The position numbers and the translations under genes are program-made. Below, piece by piece: positions 1 through 9,401 of a stretch of DNA of 64,000 nt; positions within the stretch are counted from its first letter, which is position 1; each line of letters opens with the position of its first letter. The notes under the pieces were generated by a model. The model was given only the letters and a program-made list of their open reading frames with translations, searched no databases and had not been told where the DNA came from. Origin of the DNA: Argyresthia goedartella (taxonomy: Eukaryota; Arthropoda; Insecta; Lepidoptera; Argyresthiidae); contig OX463813.1 of assembly GCA_949825045.1 (NCBI GenBank), positions 6,324,001 to 6,388,000 on the forward strand, given 5' to 3'.

Positions 1-365
1 TTAAATAAAACCACCTGTTTTTTTATTTATTATCTATTATTATTATTAATTTTCAATAAAAATAGGAATTTACAGTAACGTCAAACAGCACTTGTTTTCA
101 TGTTTGTAGGTCTCAAAATATTATTAAATTATGATAAATAACTTAACAGAAGCTTCTCTATTGTCTGAAAGGGACCCCTTCGTATTAGAACCATGTGCCC
201 ACGCAACCCTACAAAAAGGGAATCTTCTGCCCTCGTAAGAACAAAAGACCTAACTACAAAAAGTTGATTTCGACATGTTTAAAGCTTGGTTGTCTTTTCA
301 CAGTTTGTTTTTTTAATGTACCTATTTGGGCATATACATTATCTTGTAGTAGATAATAGTAGTTT
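1..365. other. no gene seen (sine oculis intron 4)
   Basis: AT-rich DNA with no coding signature and no repeat matched elsewhere in the window. Confidence 0.5.
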
Positions 366-575
366 ATATATCAACACACATCATAAACACTCTTTACTGC
401 GTCCAAAAACCTCACGTTATGACCAGAATAATGATGTACTACTTGGTGAAAACTCATTTCTTATCTGAATATTGATAATATATCAATATTTAGACCTATT
501 AGGACATTCAAATTTCGAACGCCGCCGCCCGCCCGCGTGCCGCCCCTAGTTTGTCTGTGAAGTTGGTACTAGTAC
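366..575 (+). repeat. foldback element FB1, partial copy
   Basis: Shares blocks with copies near 2755, 9285/11437, 29959, and 57640: ACTGCGTCCAAAAACC, ACTTGGTGAAAACTCATTTC, a GC-rich block AACGCCGCCGCCCGCC and GTGAAGTTGGTACTA. FB1 encodes no protein. The intact copy at 29959 has long inverted terminal arms, so this is a non-autonomous DNA element. Confidence 0.75.
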
Positions 576-760
576 GAGTACGGATAGTACGGTAGAGGCA
601 CGATTGTGCCCACTTTTCGCCAGTTATTCAATACTCCGTAGTCCGATGAGCTCCGTGGTCTAGTGTGTTTCACGCTTGCTTCTCACACAGGAGATGAAGG
701 TCCTGACAACCTGTTGACCAATGAGATAATTAATTTATCTTAAGCACAGTATCGGACGTT
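576..760 (+). repeat. tRNA-like SINE-C, plus-strand copy
   Basis: Contains GAGCTCCGTGGTCTAGTG, an RNA polymerase III A-box-like head, followed by TTTCACGCTTGCTTCTCACA and CAGGAGATG. The same head in reverse orientation borders, and apparently seeded, the 27-bp minisatellite at 56504-57633. The preceding block AGAGGCACGATTGTGCCCAC also recurs near 56286. Confidence 0.6.
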
Positions 761-1092
761 CAGTGTTTCGGATGACACGTTAAGCTGTAGGTCCCAGCTA
801 CTAACGCTACGTGGTAGCGGTCATAAAACCCTTCCATCAACCCGCACTGAGCCAGCGAGGTGGAGTATGGCTTAATCTTACTCGTATCCGGGTAAAGGCT
901 AGTGCCCCTCGGTGGGGACTTTAAGGGCTGAACATAGGCCAATGGCATTGAGAATTCGACAAAAAAAACATATAGCCGTCGCATCGCGTCGAAGCAGACT
1001 GACGCATGCTCCCGCGCAGAGCCCCGCGGGGCGGCCCGAGCTCCGAGACCGAGAAAATTATAGACAATATTACTAAACTCCTGTAATAATAC
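761..1092 (-). repeat. GC-rich repeat D, inverted relative to the copy near 27.9 kb
   Basis: 985-1130 is the reverse complement of 27843-27990, including GAGCTCGGGC and CGCGGGGCTCTGCGCGGGAG. Minus-strand translation gives GLGARAAPRGSAREHASVC in both copies, so it looks exon-like, but no family was recognised. The proximal half (820-900) shares TSLAQCGLMEG coding with 52560-52640 and belongs to another lepidopteran-type repeat (Q). Confidence 0.6.
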
Positions 1093-1390
1093 CATTAAAA
1101 ATAAAATAAAACAACCAAAAATTTTCCCTTTTTTTACCTTTTTTTGCGTGTAAGTTTCATATAGGAAACTGATTTCGTCTCCGAGCGCTTGTTCATTTAG
1201 TTGAATAATAATGTATTGCGAAAAATATTTTTAAGTATTAAATATAACAGATATCCGGTAATTTTAAAAGTCTATTCTTATCTCTAATAGACCTTTTATA
1301 ACATATATTTATCCTACATTTTTATGTTGTCTAGTTTAGCCTAGAATTGAAGCTAAAGATGCATTTCTGGCCATATTTAATCCCTTAAGA
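1093..1390 (-). repeat. repeat D, AT-rich half (inverted copy of 27165-27420)
   Basis: 1139-1388 is the reverse complement of 27170-27415 with few changes; for example TCTGTTATATTTA and GAACAAGCGCTCGGAGACGA occur in both. This copy lacks the insertion that splits the 27-kb copy, so it serves as the empty site for that insertion. Confidence 0.75.
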
Positions 1391-1393
1391 CGC

Positions 1394-1835
1394 TACCTCG
1401 TCCGTGCAAAGGTCCCCGTTACTCCAGGCGGAAAGACCCGCAGTGAGAGAGGGACGGAATCGGGACAAAATTAAAAAACCACAGATTTTTTTTTTAAATA
1501 AACTACGCTATTTTGTTAAAAAGTTTTTTAAGGAGATTTTGCGAATACATAAAATCTACATTTTGAACGTAGTTCCACAATTAAATTAGTTAGGATTTCA
1601 GAATTACAGGAAAAAATAAAACAATTTAGAGGTGTTTTCGTAATTAAATTCTATCGAGAAAATTTCATCCAATCGCGTTTCCCTTTAGTGAAAATCTAAA
1701 TCAAATACTCAATAAACGTTAACCCAAAAATCTAATCTGTAGATGACTTCATGGTGCAGTAAATTGATTCGAAAAACACCCCATTTTTTTCGTATCACCT
1801 TAATTGGCTACATTTATTATTCCATACTCTTTGTA
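1394..1835 (-). repeat. repeat E, minus copy
   Basis: Reverse complement of 58225-58592 and, in part, 55130-55520. Shared blocks include CTCAATAAACGTTAA, CTATCGAGAAAATTTCATCC and CGTCCGTGCAAAGGTCCCCG. The family is unknown and non-coding; 53812-54243 looks like a more diverged relative. Confidence 0.65.
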
Positions 1836-2754
1836 GGTTTTTGTGTCTACTTGTTACAGTTATTCAGAGAGTAGTTTGACTGGCGTTCGAAGTAGCCTAA
1901 GACAAACCGATAATACGTTTTTTATATAGTAATTCGATATTGTGTAAATATAAGGAAGCGGCAGAAAGGTATTAGGTTTCTTGAGTCAAACCACAAGATT
2001 TGCTTCAATGGAACCGCATTCACTGTGTGATCACGGCTTTAGTGGAAAATAATATAATGCTCATTGAGAAATCAATCTCTGATGATATATTCAACGATAC
2101 AATACAACAGTTAGAGAGTTATAGCACTGAACACTCTTTTTGGTCAGAACGACGGTCAGAACGACTGTTTGACTAGGCTTCCATTCAGGTAACGGGCCAT
2201 ATACTTTGTTATTGAAGCGTATTACTTTAATAACATTTCCACAACCAATTGGAACTGAGATGTTGTCAATAACTCCTTGCTCTGACCATTCAGGGGGCAT
2301 ACCACCAACCACTCTCCTGCAGCCTTATGGCGTAAGTCGTCTGAGCTATGAACTTCATATAGACTTTTACGTTTGACACCTTGCACCAGCTTCATCTGTC
2401 AAATTGGTATCACGCAAGTAGCATCATAATGGAGGCCAAACCCAAGCTCATTGAATGAAGCCTAGAAGCCTTCGGTGATAACCCGAAATCGATGAAATTG
2501 TATGAGCATGAGATGAACCATAGACACACGCTATGAACTTCAGAGAGTTACGCCATAAGGCTGCTGGTCACATTGAATGTGGGTGAAAAAGCTGTAACTA
2601 TTGTTTGCTGTTAATGTTTTTTTTATAATGTTTTCTTTAACGTTCTAAAGGAGATGGAAAATATCGTGAGGAAACCTTCACATCTCCAGAGCCGCGGCGA
2701 TGGGTAAAAAGAACGAAACCCGAGAATTCCCGAGTTCCAAATTCAGCATTTGAA
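1836..2754. other. no gene seen; contains a 16-bp inverted repeat
   Basis: AT-rich DNA with no supported coding. CAGCCTTATGGCGTAA at 2321-2336 is perfectly inverted at 2549-2564, with GCTATGAACTTCA present at both ends in the same direction. This is possibly a decayed short inverted-repeat element. Confidence 0.4.
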
Positions 2755-3178
2755 TATTTTTTATCTACACACGTTTCATAAACCCTCTTTACTGCCTCCA
2801 AAAACCGCACGTTACGACTAGCATAATGTAAAAACTTGGTAAAAACTAATTTCTTATCTGAATATTGAAACATTATGACAATAATAACTTTCGACAAATT
2901 ATGACATTTTTAATGTCATAATTTGTCGAAAGTTTCAAACGCCGACGCCCGCCTGCGTGACGCCCCTAATTAGTATGTAAAGTTGGTACTACTGAACAAG
3001 CTAAACAAGTGCAGAGCAATTATCAATGCCACAATGCCGGTCGAACATACTGCTCTTGAACAGATCAAAGAGAACTTATGATATGTTTGTAGATAAACTA
3101 GTGTATGTAACTGTACATAATGAGGCATTATGTTTCAGTCACATAAACTACTATTACGTGGCAAACACAACGAACACC
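2755..3178 (+). mobile_element. foldback element FB1, near full internal copy
   Basis: Same order of blocks as the 57640 copy, ending with TAGATAAACTAGTGTATGTA and CAGTCACATAAACTACTATT, the outer arm of the element. In the middle is a perfect 23-bp inverted repeat (2886-2908 and 2912-2934) with a TTT loop. Non-coding. Confidence 0.75.
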
Positions 3179-3255
3179 CAATCTGGAAAAGTAATTATAC
3201 AATTGACGGTAAACCCAATGTCAACTGAAAACGAAGACTTCAACCTTCTTCTGGC

Positions 3256-3500
3256 GACCTCTGTGGCGCAGCGGCTGAGGGTCTGCCTCCTATGCGAGAG
3301 GTCCCGGGTTCGAACCCCGGCTGGGGATTCAGAAAAAAAACATCAGGTCTAGGATGTTTATATGTGTGTGACGCCGCTGTTTCTGGTTCCCACGACATAC
3401 AGTCTCGCAATAGTACGGAGATCACTACACAACTCACTACAACAACTCATAGGGGTATCATGTGCCTGTATGTAAATGTTTATATTTATGTTTATCTAGG
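3256..3500 (+). repeat. tRNA-derived SINE-A, copy 1
   Basis: The head has an A box around TGGCGCAGCGG (3268-3280) and a B box GGTTCGAACCC (3306-3316), as in a tRNA, followed by a body (GATGTTTATATGTGTGTGAC, GGTTCCCACGAC) and an AT-rich tail. Other copies lie at 11720, 13790, 29625 and 44757. It is not a functional tRNA: the acceptor stem does not close and a long non-tRNA body follows. Confidence 0.85.
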
Positions 3501-3915
3501 AATATACCAAAATCAGAAACTGTAAAAAAGCGACTTCAAGTTCAAGCCTTATTTCTTCCTCATCAAAACTTTTGCTGCACGAAACCATAAAACAAAACGT
3601 CATCTGTGTATATATTTTTTGTTTTTGTCAATTTTGATATGGGACCACCTCTGAAGTATGGTATGACTTACCAAACAAAAGAAGAATCATCAAAATCGAT
3701 TCATAATTGACGGAATAATCGCGTAACGAACATACAAAAAAAAACCGTCGAATTGAGAACCTTCTCTTTTGTGAAGTCGGTTGAAAATAGGATCAATTAT
3801 TTGGAATTTAATAACATATACTGCAATCGAGTTGAAGCCGAAGAACATCGAATTATAACTCGATGCCCTTTGGCTGTTTGCGATTTCGCCTATGCCCGCG
3901 GCGTTCAAAATTAAA
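3501..3915. other. no gene seen; lepidopteran-type repeat debris
   Basis: Includes AGAACCTTCTCTTTTGTGAA at 3758-3777 followed by GTCGG, a phrase common in lepidopteran intergenic repeats. No coding or intact element could be delimited. Confidence 0.35.
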
Positions 3916-3924
3916 AAGATACTT

Positions 3925-4145
3925 TGTCTCACTTAGTTTGCACACTGTTTACACGCAGCAAAAGCCGCTTGTAAATTGTACATTGTCTACGAGTTCGCAA
4001 AGGCTTATATTTACGAGCCGAGCAGTTTACGGCACAAGCCGGAGGCGGGGGTCGTAGCGAGGTTCGTAAAAAACCTTTTCGAGTTAGGAATAGAATTTTT
4101 TCGCCTGGGAACCCAAAATCAAGCGGGGAAGTTTTGTGTATGAAG
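3925..4145 (+). repeat. repeat G, copy 1
   Basis: Matches 55765-55925 through ACGAGTTCGCAAAGGCTTAT, GGGTCGTAGCGAGGTTCGTA and AAACCTTTTCGAGTTAGGAA. Non-coding; family not recognised. Confidence 0.65.
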
Positions 4146-4504
4146 TATGTAAGTATTCAACTATGTACTCAGCTTAACGAAGTCTTTCCTCATTGAAACC
4201 GGAACTGGATAGCAATTGAGCAACTCATTTAGAGAAAAAAGAAACAAATATGATAAAAAACATTAATAATTAATATTATTTATTATAATTTGAATGAGCA
4301 ATTATTAATCGTATAATGACAAATAACTAAGCACAAAACCTGCAATTAGAGATCTTTTCCGATAAGATCGGGAGAGTCCAGTTTACCGCTATACAAATAA
4401 AACGAAATTTAGGGGGTCCCATTTGAAACCCTTCGGGTACGGAACCCTTGACATGATAACTATAAATCTTTTCGGGTAAGCGTTGCGATAGCGGTGATCG
4501 ACCC

Positions 4505-4640
4505 CTGTCTACCACTGTACGCTTATGATTGGATTAGCGATACTTACTTATTGCGTGCAACGTTTGAAATCACTGTCGTTTAGCTTATCATGGTCCCGGT
4601 CACCGACCGCTACCATGTTTACCATGAATTCCTTTCGTAG
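4505..4640 (+). repeat. repeat H, copy 1
   Basis: Matches 51060-51180: ATGATTGGATTAGCGATACT, AAATCACTGTCGTT and GCTACCATGTTTACCAT. The 51-kb copy carries extra near-repeats of TACCATGGTTACC. Non-coding. Confidence 0.55.
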
Positions 4641-4740
4641 TACCAGGAGTAGCAGGTCAATGAACGCTAAGGCAAAACTAACCTGGTATACTCATCAAAT
4701 AGCCTGCAATCAATAGACTCATCAATTTGTCATATCTATG

Positions 4741-5274
4741 TCGCAGTTAGTTGGTTAAATCAGACACTTTACTAACTCTCTAGACCGTTAATTAAATACC
4801 GGCGTTTAACCAAGTCACTAGCATTTGGATTTAAATAAAGCATCGTCGAAAACGTTTAACAATCTGTCTTACCGAAGCCGGCGTGTTGGTTAAATAATGT
4901 GAAACAACAGCTGACTACTTTCAGAGCTATCTTTTCACTACTGATTTGGACAGCTTATATGAGGGCAAAACATTGTGGTAGCTTAGGTGAAGGGTAAAGG
5001 GGGTGAGCGAGGCGAAGCCCCCTTTATCCTTCGTGTTAGGTTGAACATGTAAGAACAACATAGACTTAAAACATAAACTTAAGTACACATAAAATATTTT
5101 TATGTCTAAGTATTTACTTAAGTGTATTTATATTGTCTTGTTGCCTAGGAAAGTTTAGACAACTCGTTAAACGTTTCGTTCGGAACTTTAGCGACTTGGT
5201 TAAACGTCGGTCTTTAATTAACGGTCTAGGGCGTTAGTTAAGTGTCTGATTTAACCAACTAACTGCGACATCTA
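4741..5274 (+). mobile_element. inverted-repeat element T1 (MITE-like), carries hairpin module M
   Basis: The left end GTCGCAGTTAGTTGGTTAAA is mirrored at the right end (GATTTAACCAACTAACTGCGAC, ending near 5271), with arms over 80 bp. The interior carries hairpin module M at 4979-5054. Other copies are at 49028-49434 and, split by an insertion, at 53765-54724. No open frame; non-autonomous. It lies 100 bp from sine oculis exon 4, in the downstream intron. Confidence 0.8.
4979..5054 (+). repeat. hairpin module M, copy 1
   Basis: GCTTAGGTGAAGGG leads into a stem GAAGGGTAAAGGGGG, loop TGAGCGAGGCGAAG, and return stem CCCCCTTTATCCTTC, then GTGTTAGGTTGAACATGTAA. The stem is 15 bp with one G-T pair. 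Ten copies occur in the window, within more than one inverted-repeat family. Confidence 0.8.
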
Positions 5275-5374
5275 TATAACTAAGTCATCGTTGACCCGAC
5301 GATTAGTTGACTCGCTTTCTTTCTTTCGTATCAAGTAATGTATTCAACCTCGGGTTAGTTACTCAGTTAGTTAC

Positions 5375-5479
5375 CTGAACAGTAGTCAGGCCAGTGGTTT
5401 CAGCTAGCTCTCTCTTCTCTCGCGGCGAAGGATACGGGTTGTGGATGTACCAGTCGCGCAACACGGACCGTGACTTCTC
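5375..5479 (-). CDS. so: sine oculis, coding exon 4 (homeodomain helices 1-2)
   Basis: Encodes 35 residues of the homeodomain: [20 protein letters not shown], then [15 protein letters not shown]. The acceptor is tctgttcgcag ending at 5480; the donor is CAG followed by GTAACT at 5369-5374. Both borders are phase 0, so the exon joins exon 3 directly (CFK-EKSRSV). The homeodomain lacks its recognition helix (the VSNWFKNRRQRDR segment), which must lie in a later exon. No match to it was found in 1-5374, so the gene continues beyond the left edge. Most SIX1/2 proteins have Thr where this one has Val just before the terminal Gln, a small deviation next to the DNA-contacting helix. Confidence 0.94.
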
Positions 5480-5732
5480 CTGCGAACAGATACACATTTA
5501 ACGTAAACATACCGGCACATATATCTGGCCTCACACTAGGTATTGATGAACCGCTCTCAGCTCTGAGAGTTGTCTCAGTCTGTGTCAGAGCTGTGTCACA
5601 ATGACGGTTTCGCCATATCAAATCTGTAATTTTCACGCGCTTGAGATAGCTCTTAGAGCCGAGAGAGGTGTACGAGCGTGCGTGCATAAATACGTACTGT
5701 CCAAGTCAAGTTGGGATTGCAATATTTTTGTC

Positions 5733-6002
5733 ATACGAGGTGACATTTAATGAGCTGACCATATTTTAGGGAATGATAGTACCCTTCATTATAAACAATT
5801 TTCCCCAAGAAACATATGGTCGCAAACGAAATAAACTTTTGGTTCCCCCATAGTAACTTGTAATCAGCTGATCGGGTCAATGTACTGAGGGACAAATATT
5901 TTTTTCCCTTTGCGACCATATGTATCTACGAGAAAGTTGGTCATAATGATGGGTTCTATCATTCCTCAGAATATGGTCATTAACTTAAATGACACCTTGT
6001 AT
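5733..6002 (+). mobile_element. inverted-repeat element T2 (MITE-like), copy 1
   Basis: The left end ATACGAGGTGACATTTAA is mirrored by TTAAATGACACCTTGTAT at the right end, and the interior arms CATATGGTCGCAAA and TTTGCGACCATATG are also inverted. A second copy is at 22221-22480. It lies in sine oculis intron 3 and abuts element T3, sharing two bases. Confidence 0.8.
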
Positions 6003-6323
6003 AGTCGATGTTGATAGTTACCAAAAAGGTTCACGACAATATTTGTGTTGAATGTGATATCCTTTTTATTTAAATTAGGGAAGAGCCATTTTAGAAGTAG
6101 CATTTGACATCTGTCAACAGTAGGGAGGGACAGAGTTATGCGATCTCCCTTCCTTTTCTAAGCGGAACAAGGAGAAGAAGACTGACTTAAAGCTCTGTAC
6201 CAACTGTTGACAGCTGTTAAAGGCTACTTCTAAGATGGCTCCACCCTAGTTTAAATAAAAAGGATATCATATTCAACACTCATATTGTCGTGAACCTTTT
6301 TGGTAACCATGAACATCGACTAT
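6001..6323 (+). mobile_element. inverted-repeat element T3 (MITE-like)
   Basis: Begins ATAGTCGATGTTGATAGTTA and ends in its inverse (CATGAACATCGACTAT). Arms extend about 130 bp (for example GGTTCACGACAATAT against ATATTGTCGTGAACC). The centre carries CTGTTGACAGCTGTT-type palindromes. Non-coding, single copy seen in the window. Confidence 0.8.
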
Positions 6324-6925
6324 AACACTAAAATAGTGCCATCCCAACTTAATGTTTAACTTAATTTAAGAATTTAATGTTTAATTTAACTATCATAAAC
6401 AAAATCAAATGAAACGAAAAATGCCATCATCGCTAGAAACACGGAATCTTCGTCACGAGTTTATCCGACTTCTATCATAAAACCTTCCATCTCTTTTTAT
6501 ATTCTTCACTCTTCTTTTTCTAGTTCATAAACAAGTTTTTCGAAACTTTTCAATGTCACAATTTATCAGTAGACACTTTTCTGGTGAATTCTAATGCTTG
6601 AGAATATACGAGTGGTTTTACTTTATAACCTCTCAACAACCAAAGGTAGTTGGGACGGCTCGCGATTTTGGACCTATTGCATGGTAAAGCCTATAACGGA
6701 AAAGTGGCGTTAGCTAACGCCGGTGGTACTCAAGAGGTTAAAGATGATGAAGAGGTAACTGATGCCATTTTATCACCAGTAAATGTAAGTACAAGCATCG
6801 ACGTGATCAATATTGAAATCGATAAACGGGTCCATGCGGACTCGCGCAGCTCTATGAGAAAGTGACATGTAGTGGTTAGATTAGATTAGTATATTATTAT
6901 TATATAGTAAATCGTGGCATAAAAA
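6324..6925. other. intron 3 of sine oculis, no gene seen
   Basis: AT-rich, with a short open frame at 6650-6865 that matches nothing recognised. No repeat assignment. Confidence 0.4.
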
Positions 6926-6929
6926 TAAT

Positions 6930-7065
6930 TACGGAAATTCACCCCCTCCGCGATTTCCTCTCCATGTCATCCCAACCGACGCGAACTGTAGTGCCTAGGA
7001 CACCCCGCGTCGTGGAAACTGGGATTCGAATCCGGGACCTCTAACTTATGAGCCGGAGCAAGGTA
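6930..7065 (-). repeat. tRNA-like SINE fragment
   Basis: The reverse strand contains GGTCCCGGATTCGAATCCC, a B-box-like motif, preceded by GCTCATAAGTTAGA, and followed by an unrelated tail that includes GGGATGACATGGAGAGGAAA. The A box is not clear, so only a degraded tRNA-derived element is claimed. Confidence 0.4.
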
Positions 7066-7584
7066 CATACAACGAGGGTATCTCAAAGACGAAGATCAAA
7101 GCTTAGTCATTTTCAATCGTCCGATTTTACTGATCAATTAAAATGATGTAGTGAAGACTGTCCGCTACAGTGTGTCGACACACCATGGCCGAAAACCAGA
7201 CCGAAGTCCGGCGTGATTTCGCCTGCAATGCTAAGTCAATTACGAAAAGTTCAATTCAGGAACGTAAAAATCTGAAGATCCACACGGCTGGTCCGCAGTT
7301 CCACGGCTGATCTGGTCAACAAGGTCGACACAATTAGACCATATTAGTAGGGCATTGGCCGGAGGAGGAACGGAGATCGTCACGTCAGATATCGTCTAAT
7401 TGGTCTGGATGTTTTGTACATCATCATATTCCGAAAGAACACACACAGGTAGATTGTCAATGTAAGTGCGAAATATGTGATCTGTACTATGGGTAAGGTA
7501 CTTCTTCTTCTGTTCTTAAAATGGCGTTTTAGGATCACAATTTGGACAAGTTCTCTCTCGAGAACTGGAACTGGAAAGACACTA

Positions 7585-7881
<297 letters not shown>

Positions 7882-7925
7882 TCAACAGGATGTACGAGGA
7901 AGACTCAAAACCTGCTCTACAGAAT

Positions 7926-8022
7926 GGGGGTGAATGAATGAATGAATGAATGAATGAATGAATGAATGAATGAATGAATGAATGAATGAATGAATGAATG
8001 AATGAATGAATGAATGAATGTT
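7926..8022 (+). repeat. GAAT microsatellite in intron 2
   Basis: About 24 uninterrupted copies of the tetranucleotide GAAT, followed by GTTTATTTACCATAAATG. Read on the minus strand this is AATAAAC followed by (ATTC)n, the form of a LINE 3' tail, so the microsatellite probably grew from a retroelement tail of which no coding remains. Confidence 0.9.
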
Positions 8023-8588
8023 TATTTACCATAAATGAATTACATTTCTATTTCTTATTTAAGTTGTATTCTAAGTTATAACATTTTATGTGGTCTCGTT
8101 GATCCATACACTAGGAAGACCTGTATTGTATGGAACAGTGTTTCCGTCTTATATGTGTATCTTATACAATTATATATTATTATTATTTTAACAATATCTT
8201 AAGTTTCTGTACTTAAGTATTATTCGCATTAAACAACATCAGTAATAATTATATCAAGATAACTAAGTATTACATTTAATTATATGTGAAGAACAGAACT
8301 GGATCGTAGGAGTCTCTTTTACTGCTTCTATGCATCATTTATGCTCCCATATGCTTTAACTTATTCTTCCTAACCTTATTGTGCCTCTCCACTATTGCAG
8401 GTTGGAGATCAGCTCTCCATACTCCTTCCTGTTTTCCCAAGCGCATTAGCAAGCTATTCTACGCTCCCACCCAGACACACAAATTTTAATTTCCGAAAGT
8501 TAGTCGGTTAGGTACTGTCGCCTGGTCTCCAATTGAGAAGCATACTCCATCCAGAATAATTTAATAAATAAATAAAGCTTCTCCTCAC

Positions 8589-8799
8589 CTTTCAACCACA
8601 AAGTCTGCAGCTTCGCATGGTTGTGAGGACTGAAAGTATGCGATTCCAACAGTCTATACAACTCCTTGAAGTTCCCTCTATGAAAGGCAACCGTCGCTTT
8701 CGCTTTGAGCACAGATTCGTGAGCGTGGAGCCTCTCACAGGCCGGCAGAGACCAGAGGAAGCGGCCGAGGCGCTCGATGTTCCCCGCTTGTTGCAGGAC
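8589..8799 (-). CDS. so: sine oculis, coding exon 2 (SIX domain core)
   Basis: Encodes about 70 residues of the SIX (Eya-binding) domain, from [19 protein letters not shown] through [17 protein letters not shown] to [12 protein letters not shown]. The reading is uninterrupted and very close to SIX1/2 proteins. The acceptor is tatccccag before GTC at 8799; the donor is AAAG followed by GTGAGG at 8583-8588. The exon starts in phase 0 and ends after the first base of a codon (211 bp), matching the next exon, which supplies the rest of an Ala codon (LWLK-A-HY). A longer open frame runs upstream of the acceptor to 8934, but those residues are unlike any SIX protein and are intron read-through. Intact splice sites and the absence of stops argue against a pseudogene. 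Confidence 0.96.
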
Positions 8800-9284
8800 C
8801 TGGGGATAAAGATGAGCTGAATTAAGTTTTATAATAAATACCCCAGACGCCAAGGTGGCTGATGTAGTGGGCAGGACACATGGCAAGGCGAGAACGCTGC
8901 AGACAGACCTGTTACTGAGTGATGGTTGCGTCACCTAATAACCGAAGATCAGATTAGGGATAGCCTGTAAAACTTGGTCGCCACAGAACCTGAAGTAAAC
9001 AGGTGATACCCTGGACTGATGGTGAAGATCCATCCATCATGGATGGTGAAGATGTTGTATTAAGACCGCCTGCAACAGACTGTTGACAGCCTTTAACTAG
9101 AGTTTACATTCAATATAACTAGAACGCGTCCATGTTGAGTGGGAACCTGGATGACAGTCAATATCCTTGCCGTGCATGACCATGTAACTTGGCCGGGTTG
9201 TATTTATATTGCGTATAAACTCCATTTAGCGGCTGTCAAAAGTGTGCTGCAAGCCGGCCTAAATGTCTTTTAATGTACTTTATT

Positions 9285-9401
9285 TACACACGTATCATAA
9301 ACCCTCTTTACTGCGTCCAAAAACCTTACGTTACGACCAGCATAATGATAAACGTCTTGGTAAAAAGTCATTTATTATCTGAATATTGATACATTCGGAC
9401 C
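9285..9401 (+). mobile_element. FB1, left half, interrupted by a LINE
   Basis: Carries the FB1 blocks ACTGCGTCCAAAAACC and CTGAATATTGATA, then stops at TACATTCGGACC (9390-9401). FB1 resumes after the LINE at 11437 with the same 12 bases, which are the target-site duplication of the insertion. Confidence 0.85.

Noticed and set aside
3256..3330. tRNA gene
   Set aside because: A and B boxes are present but no closed acceptor stem, and the sequence continues into a SINE body found in several copies; the same applies to the SINE-B heads.
4979..5054. Helitron 3' end (hairpin followed by CTRR)
   Set aside because: The hairpin is suggestive, but no CTRR terminus or 5' TC start could be fixed, and copies lie in the middle of inverted-repeat elements.
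8800..8934. N-terminal extension of the SIX exon-2 frame
   Set aside because: Residues are unlike SIX proteins and lie upstream of a good acceptor; the true N-terminus is exon 1 at 43037-43141.
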